In this document: positions 1 through 5,728 of the stretch, piece by piece
Layout: each line of letters starts with the position of its first letter
Numbering within the stretch: the first letter of the stretch is position 1
Source: Candidatus Woesearchaeota archaeon
Lineage (GTDB): Archaea > Nanobdellota > Nanobdellia > Woesearchaeales > GW2011-AR4
DNA length: 10,357 nucleotides
Assembly: GCA_013330825.1 (NCBI GenBank)
Contig: DUHN01000080.1
Location: 2,446-12,802 of the forward strand
Direction: 5' to 3'
Made by a program: the position numbers and the translations under genes
Notes under the pieces: generated by a model
Database searches by the model: none
Seen by the model: only the letters and a program-made list of their open reading frames with translations
What the model was told of the DNA's origin: nothing

Positions 1-131
1 CTACCATTGTACTCTTGCAGTATTGTGCTTTCTTTTCTTTTTCCCATCGCCCGCTTCGCGGGAAATGTCAGGCGCCGCGCCATTGTCAGCGCGCGGCGCA
101 ATCCTTGCGCGCCGCATTGGGCGCGCCTCAT
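1..131 (-). CDS. Partial unidentified ORF downstream of psmA (5' end only)
   Basis: Downstream of the psmA stop, a minus-strand frame opens with ATG at 131 and stays open for 43 codons to the window edge. A GGAGG Shine-Dalgarno (plus-strand 137-141) lies 5 nt upstream, which is the main argument for this start. The predicted N-terminus is Arg- and Ala-rich with scattered Gln and Lys and matches no family I recognise. A second in-frame ATG at 47 would give a protein beginning MGKRKESTILQEYNG. If that is the true start, the GC-rich stretch before it is untranslated. In archaeal exosome-type clusters the gene after psmA is often SBDS, but this N-terminus does not look like SBDS. GC-rich sequence stays open easily by chance, so the call is weak. 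Confidence 0.35.
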   Translation of the reverse strand, partial: MRRAQCGAQGLRRALTMARRLTFPAKRAMGKRKESTILQEYNG

Positions 132-163
132 GTTCCCCTCCGGAGGAGGCCACGAATATCCGT

Positions 164-922
164 TTACTTCACCTGTTTCTTATCGTCCTTCTTCTCGTCC
201 TTGATGCCGCTGCTGACCTTCTCCAGCTTTGCCTTGTCGATCTTCATGAAGCGCTTCTCCGCCGTGGGGATGACCATGGCGTCCACGCGCTCGATGGAGA
301 AGTTCTGGGCGAGCACCCTCTTGAGGGCCTTGACCGCGAGCTTCAGCCCGTCGTCGAGCGTCATGTCTTCCCGGTACTCCTTCTTGAGGATCTCCTCGAC
401 CTCGGTCTCGCCTTCGCCGATGGCCGTGGCCTTGTACTGGAAGTAGATTCCCGTGGGGTCGGTCTCGAACAATTTTGGAGTCCTGCCGTCGATGCCCGCG
501 ATGAGGATGGAGACGCCGAACGGCCTCAGCCCCCCGCTCTGGGTGGTCATCTGCATGAGGTCGCACATGTCCCGCACGATGGAGATCATGTCTATCTCCG
601 CATCATAGGTGACGCGGTGCTGCTGCGCTTTGAGCTGGGCGCGGTCGATCAGGACGCGCGCGTCCGAGATGATGCCGGATGCCGACGCGATCATGTGGTT
701 GTCTATCTGCCATATCTTCTCCACCGATTCGGGGACGATGAGCGTGTCCATGATGCGCTTGTCCGCGACGAGGAGCACGCCGTCGGAACAGGTGATGCCT
801 ATGGCAAGGGAGCCCTGCCTCACGGTCTTCTTCGCGTACTCGACCTGCAGGAGCCTGCCGTCAGGCGAGAACATGGTGATTGCCCTGTCATACCCCATCA
901 TCTGGTGCTGTAGTGGTTGCAT
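164..922 (-). CDS. psmA: Proteasome alpha subunit (20S core particle)
   Basis: Alpha-type subunit of the archaeal 20S proteasome, forming the outer heptameric rings that gate substrate entry to the beta-subunit proteolytic chamber in the cytoplasm. The 252-aa product has the usual length. The alpha-family N-terminal signature spans residues 11-30 (YDRAITMFSPDGRLLQVEYA) and includes the YDR gate motif. RPFGVS at 133-138 and the GIDG segment (143-146) are also typical. As expected for an alpha subunit, there is no processed N-terminal catalytic Thr. The C-terminus (about 236-252) is a Lys/Asp-rich charged tail, common in archaeal alpha subunits. The ATG at 922 follows a GGAGG Shine-Dalgarno (plus-strand 930-934, 7 nt away). 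The gene follows rnp2 by 94 nt on the same strand, an order known from the archaeal exosome/proteasome cluster, so co-transcription is likely. Confidence 0.97.
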   Translation of the reverse strand: MQPLQHQMMGYDRAITMFSPDGRLLQVEYAKKTVRQGSLAIGITCSDGVLLVADKRIMDTLIVPESVEKIWQIDNHMIASASGIISDARVLIDRAQLKAQQHRVTYDAEIDMISIVRDMCDLMQMTTQSGGLRPFGVSILIAGIDGRTPKLFETDPTGIYFQYKATAIGEGETEVEEILKKEYREDMTLDDGLKLAVKALKRVLAQNFSIERVDAMVIPTAEKRFMKIDKAKLEKVSSGIKDEKKDDKKQVK

Positions 923-1016
923 GATGTTTCCTCCATTGGTTGATGGTCAATTATCCTTTTTCTGTTGAGTATGAGATGCTTTATCTTCTTTTTGTTTCCT
1001 TTCTGTTGCCCTTCTG

Positions 1017-1403
1017 TCATCCGGGCACGGCCGGCGGCTGCCCTTCCGGCGCGAGCAGGAACCTCTGGACGGCCTTCCTCAGGATGCCCGACATCCCTTT
1101 CGTCGTGATGACGGCTTCGCGGCTGCCGATGCTCCTGACCAGCATCAGGGCGGTGCGGACGTTCTGGACTTCCTTGTGGGAAATCCTCATCACCCCCCTC
1201 TGGGAGGCTTGCTGCCATTTGTCGTGCAGCATGATGATGCCCGCCCTGGACATGCCCAGCTCGCCGAGGAACTGCCTGCATGCGCCCATGATGGCGTCTG
1301 ACGCTTCCTGTGCAGTAACCGGCCGGCCCGAGATGACCTGAAACACCATATAGCGTTTCTTTTCCCGCAGGCTTGGCCGCAATGCCTTGAGCTTCTGCGC
1401 CAT
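1017..1403 (-). CDS. rnp2: RNase P protein component 2 (Pop5/Rpp14 family)
   Basis: Pop5-family protein subunit of archaeal RNase P, which with the RNA subunit and Rpp30, Rpp21 and Rpp29 removes 5' leaders from pre-tRNAs. The 128-aa product fits the family length. It has the characteristic opening, LRPSLREKKRYMVFQVIS (residues 8-25), followed by a GxxGMSRAGI-like core and a segment rich in basic residues (SHKEVQNVRTALMLVRSIG, about 94-112), then KGMSGILRKA near the C-terminus. The gene lies immediately upstream of psmA on the same strand, a neighbourhood conserved in many archaea. A TATA box at 1471-1480 implies a leader of roughly 45 nt, which ends in a hairpin one base before the ATG. There is no strong Shine-Dalgarno. 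The family call is firm; the gene symbol follows common archaeal usage. Confidence 0.93.
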   Translation of the reverse strand: MAQKLKALRPSLREKKRYMVFQVISGRPVTAQEASDAIMGACRQFLGELGMSRAGIIMLHDKWQQASQRGVMRISHKEVQNVRTALMLVRSIGSREAVITTKGMSGILRKAVQRFLLAPEGQPPAVPG

Positions 1404-1404
1404 C

Positions 1405-1426
1405 CTATCTCTTAGTGAGAAGATAG
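1405..1426 (-). promoter_or_regulatory. Hairpin abutting the rnp2 start codon
   Basis: CTATCT (1405-1410) pairs with AGATAG (1421-1426). Two further pairs form inside if A1420 bulges, giving an 8-bp stem with a short loop. It ends one nucleotide before the rnp2 ATG in the predicted leader, where it could restrict ribosome access. No function is known. Confidence 0.35.
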
Positions 1427-1470
1427 AGCATCAGTTTCTTCTCTCGTGTTTGCAGGGATGTGGGACATTT

Positions 1471-1480
1471 CTTTATAAAA
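1471..1480 (-). promoter_or_regulatory. TATA box for rnp2-psmA
   Basis: Read on the minus strand this is TTTTATAAAG, a good archaeal TATA box facing rnp2. It predicts transcription starting near 1447 and a leader of about 45 nt. TTTATAAA is nearly symmetric, so orientation is inferred from the gene layout. Confidence 0.55.
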
Positions 1481-1601
1481 CTTGCGATTTGAGGTTGTGT
1501 TGCGCTAAAGGCACATTGTCGCATCTGCGGGAATTTCCCCATTTCGCCGTAAGACGCAAATTGCCCAAGTCCTGAAAGTGCGACAGTACTCCCCACAGAT
1601 A

Positions 1602-1611
1602 CTTTTAAATA
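1602..1611 (+). promoter_or_regulatory. TATA box for the four-helix membrane protein gene
   Basis: CTTTTAAATA lies about 30 bp upstream of the ATG at 1641, which puts the transcript start a few bases before that codon. This spacing supports 1641 rather than the upstream in-frame ATG at 1578, which would precede the promoter. Confidence 0.65.
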
Positions 1612-1640
1612 GGAATATCCCCCAAAATCCCCAAAGAGGC

Positions 1641-2315
1641 ATGGCATCCGGGAAGAGAAAAGCGGCCAGGGGAAAACCCATCAGGGGGAAAGCTCCCAAA
1701 AGGAAGCCCCAGCGGAAGAGGGCCCATCAGCGGGCTTCCCGACGGGCAATCCCGAAGGCGCACCCCGAATCCGCATCATTCTACGCGTCCCTTCCCAAGA
1801 CCACCTACCAGACCAGGAGCATACGCATCCCCCTCAGCACGAAGAGCCAGCCACCGTCGCCGGCACATTCTCTTCCGCCGCCGGATTCTGCGCCGCATTA
1901 CAGCATGCCAAGCCGCCGGCCTTCCCCATCCTCTGCAAAGATGCACTACTACAGCTCCCTCGGCTTCCTCGCGGCGTCCGTCTGGGGGTTCATCTTCGCC
2001 CTGAAGTTCGCCGCGCAAAGGCACTGGCTGTTCTTCCTCATCTCCATGGGAGTGTTCATCATCGGCGCGGACAACATCATCATCTCGCTGCGGAATGCCC
2101 GGGCGGAGCAGGGCCGGCTCACGGGAGAGCATGTCACCTGGCTGCATCGCTTCAGCGCCCATGTCTTCTTCCTGTTCGCCCTGATAGGCATCGTCTTCGG
2201 CATCACGTTCTGGCTGCAGGGGCAGTGGCTCATGCTGCTCCTCTCCATGGCGGTGGTCGTCATCGGGCTGGACAACATGTGGCACGCGAAGCGGAACCAC
2301 CACGGCAGCGCATAG
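1641..2315 (+). CDS. Hypothetical four-helix membrane protein with internally duplicated two-helix unit
   Basis: I do not recognise a family for this 224-aa protein. Residues 1-100 are a very basic, Pro/Ser/Arg/Lys-rich, probably disordered tail. Residues 101-224 hold four hydrophobic segments (about 107-124, 128-148, 173-192 and 195-213). The two halves are a duplication with a constant offset of 67 residues: 114-152 and 181-219 share 16 of 39 positions without gaps, including Q126/Q193, W129/W196, SM at 135/202, IG at 141/208, DN at 144/211 and RN at 151/218. The layout recalls archaeal '2TM' domain proteins, but I cannot confirm that. The basic tail would sit in the cytoplasm by the positive-inside rule and might contact nucleic acid or acidic partners (inference). 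The start was chosen from the TATA box at 1602-1611; the gene is probably leaderless. Confidence 0.8.
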   Translation: MASGKRKAARGKPIRGKAPKRKPQRKRAHQRASRRAIPKAHPESASFYASLPKTTYQTRSIRIPLSTKSQPPSPAHSLPPPDSAPHYSMPSRRPSPSSAKMHYYSSLGFLAASVWGFIFALKFAAQRHWLFFLISMGVFIIGADNIIISLRNARAEQGRLTGEHVTWLHRFSAHVFFLFALIGIVFGITFWLQGQWLMLLLSMAVVVIGLDNMWHAKRNHHGSA

Positions 2316-2334
2316 CCTCCACCGGACAGAATGA

Positions 2335-2342
2335 TTTATATT
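2335..2342 (+). promoter_or_regulatory. TATA box for tRNA-Pro
   Basis: TTTATATT ends 26 bp before the first base of the tRNA, the standard spacing for an archaeal tRNA promoter. Transcription would start close to the mature 5' end. Confidence 0.65.
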
Positions 2343-2368
2343 CCTCTTCCTTCGCCGTTTTCCCACCA

Positions 2369-2471
2369 GGGGCTGTAGTGTAACTTGGAGAATGCGCCGG
2401 CGCGGCCATTCGGGGAACTATCACTCCACCTTCGGGAGGTGGCAATGGGGGTTCGAATCCTCCCAGCCCCA
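2369..2471 (+). tRNA. tRNA-Pro (anticodon CGG), interrupted in the D-loop
   Basis: The acceptor stem GGGGCTG (2369-2375) pairs perfectly with CAGCCCC (2464-2470), followed by discriminator A2471; CCA is not encoded. The anticodon stem CCACC (2426-2430)/GGTGG (2438-2442) closes a seven-base loop TTCGGGA with anticodon CGG at 2433-2435 and G at position 37, as expected for proline. The variable loop is CAAT. The T-stem GGGGG/CCTCC surrounds TTCGAAT (2452-2458). The D-arm fits the archaeal tRNA-Pro pattern (GTGTAACTTGG ... TATCAC) only if about 30 nt (2389-2418) are removed, leaving a 73-nt tRNA. An alternative D-arm, GTGT (2378-2381)/ATGC with the insertion next to position 26, has weaker, wobble-rich pairing. 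The window also encodes the matching ProRS. Confidence 0.93.
2389..2418 (+). other. Candidate intron in the D-loop of tRNA-Pro
   Basis: This segment splits the D-loop after TTGG; removing it restores a normal archaeal tRNA-Pro. Junctions are uncertain by about one base. It contains GAATG (2390-2394) and CATTC (2407-2411), which pair, plus an inner GCC/GGC pairing. I could not draw a textbook bulge-helix-bulge across the junctions, so cleavage by the splicing endonuclease is inferred from the exon structure alone. Confidence 0.65.
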
Positions 2472-2520
2472 TAGAGAGCCAAGCAGAAAGGCGAAGCCAT
2501 TCCGATATAGGGAAGCGGAT

Positions 2521-2576
2521 GCGGGCTGGAGGTTCCGGAGCGTGAGCGACGATGCCTCCCAGCCCCGCCTTTTCTT
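2521..2576 (+). repeat. Imperfect hairpin with T-tract, repeating 12 nt of the tRNA-Pro 3' end
   Basis: GCGGGCTGGAGG (2521-2532) pairs with CCTCCCAGCCCCGC (2555-2568) with two single-base bulges, followed by CTTTTCTT. The right arm contains CCTCCCAGCCCC, an exact copy of tRNA positions 2459-2470. It could be a terminator-like end for the tRNA transcript, a remnant of tRNA duplication or integration, or part of the leader of the ABC genes. The sequence does not decide among these. Confidence 0.45.
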
Positions 2577-2607
2577 ACGACTCGCCTGCGGCCCGCGCAA
2601 GAAAACT

Positions 2608-2619
2608 TGAGGTACCTCA
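2608..2619 (+). promoter_or_regulatory. Palindrome overlapping the ABC ATPase ribosome-binding site and start
   Basis: TGAGGTACCTCA is a perfect 12-nt palindrome that includes the GAGG Shine-Dalgarno and reaches the A of the ATG at 2619. It could be an operator half-site pair, but chance cannot be excluded. The Shine-Dalgarno spacing supports ATG 2619 over the upstream in-frame TTG at 2607. Confidence 0.35.
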
Positions 2620-3368
2620 TGCAACACGTGCTTTCCGTCAAGAATCTCTGCAAGACCTATGGCGGCAAGATTGCCGTCGATAAGGTGTCATTCAAGGTCA
2701 GCCAAAACGAAATCGTTGGGCTTCTCGGCCCCAACGGGGCGGGCAAGACCACGACCATCAACATGATTTTGGGCGTGTTGGAGCCGAATGCGGGCACCAT
2801 CACCATCGAAGGCCATGACATCGCAACGCAGCGCCCCGCAGCGCTCGAGCGCACGAATTTCGCGGCCGTCTATGCACCGCTGCCCGGCAACCTGACGGTC
2901 TGCCAGAACCTGCGGATTTTCGGCCTGCTGTACGGCGTGAAGAATCTCTCCGCCCGCATCTCCGCCCTGCTCGGGGAGTTCAACCTTGGGGAGTTCAGGG
3001 ACAAGAAATGCGGCGTGCTCTCCTCGGGAGAGCAGACAAGGGTCTGCCTCGCCAAGGCCATGCTGAACAACCCGCATCTCCTCCTTCTTGACGAGCCGAC
3101 GGCCTCGCTTGACCCGGCGGTCGCCAAGGACATCCGCGCGCGGATCAGGGAGTTCGCGGCAAAAGGAACGGCCGGCGTGCTGTGGGCATCCCACAACATG
3201 TACGAGGTTGAGGAAGTCTGCGACCGCGTGCTCTTCATCGCGTCGGGCAAGATCCTCCTGCAGGGAGACCCCAAGACCCTGCCGCGGAGGCACGGCAAGA
3301 AAACCCTGGAGGAGCTGTTCATCGCCGTGGCACGGGAGCCCCTGACCCTGGAGGGGGAATTCCCATGA
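2619..3368 (+). CDS. ABC-2 type transporter, ATP-binding protein
   Basis: Cytoplasmic ATPase of an ABC-2 exporter, powering the permease encoded immediately downstream. The 249-aa product has Walker A GPNGAGKTT (37-45), an ABC signature LSSGEQ (134-139) instead of the usual LSGGQ, Walker B LLLLDEP with D158 and catalytic E159, the D-loop SLDP, and the switch His H192 in ASHNM. The segment where the Q-loop Gln is expected reads VYAPLPGNLT, with no Gln. Both variations occur together in a known subfamily of these ATPases (my recollection), so the protein is probably active. The stop overlaps the permease ATG (ATGA), indicating translational coupling. Start ATG 2619 has a GAGG Shine-Dalgarno 6 nt upstream. 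The substrate cannot be read from the sequence; drugs, lipids and polysaccharides are all possible. Confidence 0.93.
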   Translation: MQHVLSVKNLCKTYGGKIAVDKVSFKVSQNEIVGLLGPNGAGKTTTINMILGVLEPNAGTITIEGHDIATQRPAALERTNFAAVYAPLPGNLTVCQNLRIFGLLYGVKNLSARISALLGEFNLGEFRDKKCGVLSSGEQTRVCLAKAMLNNPHLLLLDEPTASLDPAVAKDIRARIREFAAKGTAGVLWASHNMYEVEEVCDRVLFIASGKILLQGDPKTLPRRHGKKTLEELFIAVAREPLTLEGEFP

Positions 3369-4168
3369 ATCCTGGCAGGAGCTGGGCGATCATGCTCCGG
3401 CAGTTCTACCTCATGCGCGGGAGCCTCTCCAGGGTATTGCCGCTCTTCATCTGGGCCGCGGTCGACATCGTCCTGTGGGGATTCATCACCAGGTACCTTG
3501 ATGCCGTAAGCTCAGCCAGCTTCACCTTCGTCCCGGTGTTCCTCGGGGCCGTGCTGCTGTGGGACTTCTTCATCCGCGTCATGCAGGGCGTGACCATGGC
3601 ATTCTTCGAGGACGTGTGGTCGCGCAATTTCCTCAACATCTTCGCGACGCCGCTCTCGCTTCCGGAATACCTTGGCGGCCTGGTGATCACCGGCATCGCG
3701 ACGAGCGCCATCGGCCTCCTGGCGATGGTTGCCCTTGCCACGACGGTCTTCGGCCTGTCATTCCTCATGTACGGGCTCCTCCTCATACCCTTCATCCTGG
3801 TGCTCTTCCTGTTCGGCATCGCGCTCGGCATCCTCGCGAGCGCCATGGTGCTCCGTCTTGGCCCTGCCGCGGAATGGTTTGTGTGGCCCATCCCCGCCCT
3901 CATCTCGCCATTCGCGGGCGTGTTCTATCCCATCTCGACGCTGCCGCAGTGGATGCAGGTTATCTCCCACCTCCTGCCGCCCTCGTACATATTCGAGAGC
4001 ATACGGGCCATCGTCTCCGGCGGGGCGGCGTCCGGAATGGGGCTGCTGTGGGGAGGATGCCTTGCCGTGCTGTACATCCTCGCAGCCTGCTGGGCATTCG
4101 CGCGCGTCTACAGGCACGCGGTCCGCACCGGGCTGATCGCGAGGTACAGCGCGGAGAGCGTGAGCTAG
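3365..4168 (+). CDS. ABC-2 type transporter, permease
   Basis: Membrane subunit partnering the upstream ATPase, whose stop codon it overlaps by 4 nt. The 267-aa protein has about six hydrophobic segments (roughly 22-42, 52-72, 104-130, 135-162, 172-192 and 227-247), usual for an ABC-2 permease. The most diagnostic stretch is the region after the fifth segment, where FAGVFYPISTLPQWMQ (183-198) and LLPPSYIFE (203-211) match the conserved ABC-2 pattern. An amphipathic, basic N-terminus (WAIMLRQFYLMRGS) precedes the first helix and would lie on the cytoplasmic side against the ATPase. The pair is a complete minimal exporter. No substrate-binding protein is nearby, consistent with export. Substrate unknown. 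Confidence 0.92.
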   Translation: MNPGRSWAIMLRQFYLMRGSLSRVLPLFIWAAVDIVLWGFITRYLDAVSSASFTFVPVFLGAVLLWDFFIRVMQGVTMAFFEDVWSRNFLNIFATPLSLPEYLGGLVITGIATSAIGLLAMVALATTVFGLSFLMYGLLLIPFILVLFLFGIALGILASAMVLRLGPAAEWFVWPIPALISPFAGVFYPISTLPQWMQVISHLLPPSYIFESIRAIVSGGAASGMGLLWGGCLAVLYILAACWAFARVYRHAVRTGLIARYSAESVS

Positions 4169-4185
4169 CACATCGTTCCTACAAA

Positions 4186-4195
4186 ATTATTTAAA
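4186..4195 (+). promoter_or_regulatory. TATA box for proS
   Basis: ATTATTTAAA lies 24 bp before the ProRS ATG at 4220, so the mRNA should start at or a few bases before the start codon. proS therefore has its own promoter despite the 51-bp gap from the permease gene. Confidence 0.6.
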
Positions 4196-4219
4196 CCACA
4201 TCAGCAGAAGAGCACGACA

Positions 4220-5692
4220 ATGGAGAAATCCGGGCAACGACAGAAAAAACAGGCCAAACAGGAGGACAAGGACACCCTCGGCCTTACCGTGAAGAAGTCG
4301 GAGGACTTCAGCGAGTGGTATTCCCAGCTGGTCATCAAGTCGGGGCTGGCGGACTATTCCGCGGTCTCGGGCTGCATGGTGATCCGGCCGCTGGGCATGT
4401 CGCTCTGGGACAACATCCGCGCCGCGTGCGAGCCGAGGCTGAAAGGGATGGGGGTGCAGAACTGCTACTTCCCCCTCTTCATCCCGGAATCCCTGCTCAA
4501 GAAAGAGGCTGCCCACGTCGAGGGCTTCACCCCCGAATGCGCGTGGGTGACGCACGGCGGCAACACCCCCCTCGGAGAGAAGCTCGCCGTCCGCCCGACG
4601 TCAGAGGCGATCATGTATGACTCCTATTCCCGGTGGGTGAGGAGCTGGAGGGATCTGCCGCTGAAGCTGATGCAGTGGAACAACGTCGTGCGGTGGGAGT
4701 TCAAGCATCCGACCCTGCTCATGAGGACGAGGGAGTTCCTCTGGGTCGAGGGGCATACGGCCTTCGCCACGCGCGATGAGGCCGAGCAGGAGATCAGGGA
4801 CATCACGGAACTCTGGAAGGACGTCTGCGGGAACACGCTTGCCCTGCACGGCATCCACGGCAGGAAGACCGAGAAGGAGAAGTTCGCGGGCGCGGAGTAC
4901 ACGGAATCATTGGAGTTTTTCGTGCCGAACGGCCGCATGGCGCAGGGGCCTGACGCCCACGCGGACGGGCAGAACTTCGCCAGGGCGTACGGCATCACGT
5001 TCCTCGACCAGAAAGGCAACACCAGCATGGCGTTCCAGAACACCTGGGCCATCACCACGAGGATGCTCGGGGTGCTGGTCGCGGTGCACGGGGACGACAA
5101 GGGGCTGGTCATCCCCCCAAGGCTCGCGCCCAACAAGGCGGTCATCGTCCCCATCATCTTCGAGGACAGCAGGAAGGAGGTCCTCGCGGCCTGCGCGAAG
5201 CTCAGGAAGGACCTCGCGGAATTCTCCCCTCTCCTGGACGACCGCGACGAGTACAGCCCGGGATGGAAGTTCAACGAGTGGGAGCTGAAAGGTATTCCGG
5301 TGAGGGTCGAACTTGGGCCACGGGACCTCCAGGCGGGACACGCCGTGCTGGTGCGCAGGGACACGGGGGAAAAGAAGACCGTTCCGCTCGCTGATGCGCA
5401 GAGAGCCGTGAAGGGCATGCTCGATGCGATGCAGAAGGACATGCTCGCGCGCTCCAGGAAGATGACGGAAGAGGCCGTCGTCGAGGTGTCGTCGACGGCG
5501 GAGCTTGCCAAGGCCGTCGGGGACAAGAAGGTCGGCCGGGGGCCGTTCTGCAACACGCCCGCCTGCGAGGACGCCATCAAGGAAAAATCAGATGGGGCCA
5601 GCAGCCGCGGCATCGTCGGGAAGAAGAAGGGCCCGTGCATCGAATGCGGCAGGCCGGCGACGGCGCTCACCCTGTTCGGGAAGAGCTATTGA
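4220..5692 (+). CDS. proS: Prolyl-tRNA synthetase, archaeal/eukaryotic type
   Basis: Class II aminoacyl-tRNA synthetase that charges tRNA-Pro with proline. The 490-aa length and domain order fit the archaeal/eukaryotic class, which lacks the bacterial editing insertion. The catalytic core includes GCMVIRPLG (51-59), LAVRPTSEAIMY (122-133), motif 2 around VVRWEFKHPTLLMRTREFLW (156-175), and motif 3 in HGDDKGLVIPPRLAP with R301. The anticodon-binding domain covers roughly 306-405. The C-terminal domain carries the expected zinc-site cysteines C444, C449, C473 and C476 and ends in the conserved Tyr (GKSY). A short basic/Gln-rich extension (1-20) precedes the core. The start is supported by the TATA box 24 bp upstream. 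A tRNA-Pro gene lies 1.75 kb upstream on the same strand. Confidence 0.98.
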   Translation: MEKSGQRQKKQAKQEDKDTLGLTVKKSEDFSEWYSQLVIKSGLADYSAVSGCMVIRPLGMSLWDNIRAACEPRLKGMGVQNCYFPLFIPESLLKKEAAHVEGFTPECAWVTHGGNTPLGEKLAVRPTSEAIMYDSYSRWVRSWRDLPLKLMQWNNVVRWEFKHPTLLMRTREFLWVEGHTAFATRDEAEQEIRDITELWKDVCGNTLALHGIHGRKTEKEKFAGAEYTESLEFFVPNGRMAQGPDAHADGQNFARAYGITFLDQKGNTSMAFQNTWAITTRMLGVLVAVHGDDKGLVIPPRLAPNKAVIVPIIFEDSRKEVLAACAKLRKDLAEFSPLLDDRDEYSPGWKFNEWELKGIPVRVELGPRDLQAGHAVLVRRDTGEKKTVPLADAQRAVKGMLDAMQKDMLARSRKMTEEAVVEVSSTAELAKAVGDKKVGRGPFCNTPACEDAIKEKSDGASSRGIVGKKKGPCIECGRPATALTLFGKSY

Positions 5693-5701
5693 AACAACGG
5701 G

Positions 5702-5728
5702 ATTCCACCAATCTCTGATTGGTGGAAT
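5702..5728 (+). repeat. Perfect 12-bp hairpin downstream of proS
   Basis: ATTCCACCAATC (5702-5713) and GATTGGTGGAAT (5717-5728) are exact reverse complements around the loop TCT, beginning 9 nt after the proS stop. No T-tract follows, so it is not a standard intrinsic terminator. Its first eight bases, ATTCCACC, recur at 5806-5813 inside the next structure, so the two may interact. It may protect or process the proS 3' end. Confidence 0.75.

Noticed and set aside
50..135. Short repeats of GCGC and CTGACA words as a CRISPR or mobile repeat
   Set aside because: The units are irregular and very GC-rich without spacer structure; they are noted only as possible hairpins.
23..913. 296-aa plus-strand frame opposite psmA
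   Set aside because: It is the antisense of a clear proteasome alpha subunit. The long open frame follows from GC-biased codons, and its composition (His/Asp/Arg/Leu-rich) is unlike a real protein.
898..1020. 40-codon minus-strand ORF overlapping the rnp2 stop as ATGA and running into psmA
   Set aside because: The overlap looks like coupling, but the product is low-complexity Lys-rich and then continues over the psmA ribosome-binding site and start. No Shine-Dalgarno of its own supports it.
1405..1647. 80-aa minus-strand ORF upstream of rnp2
   Set aside because: It spans the promoters of both divergent genes and has no family resemblance.
2260..2472. Minus-strand frame beginning MGLGGFEPPLPPPEGG
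   Set aside because: This is the familiar artefact of translating a tRNA gene backwards; the sequence is tRNA-Pro.
4624..5670. 348-aa minus-strand ORF
   Set aside because: It is antisense to proS, whose protein has all catalytic and zinc motifs; the Ser-rich translation is a GC-codon shadow.
5702..5728. Intrinsic (rho-independent-like) terminator for proS
   Set aside because: The hairpin is perfect, but no T-tract follows it, and archaea terminate mainly at T-rich tracts, so I list it only as a hairpin.
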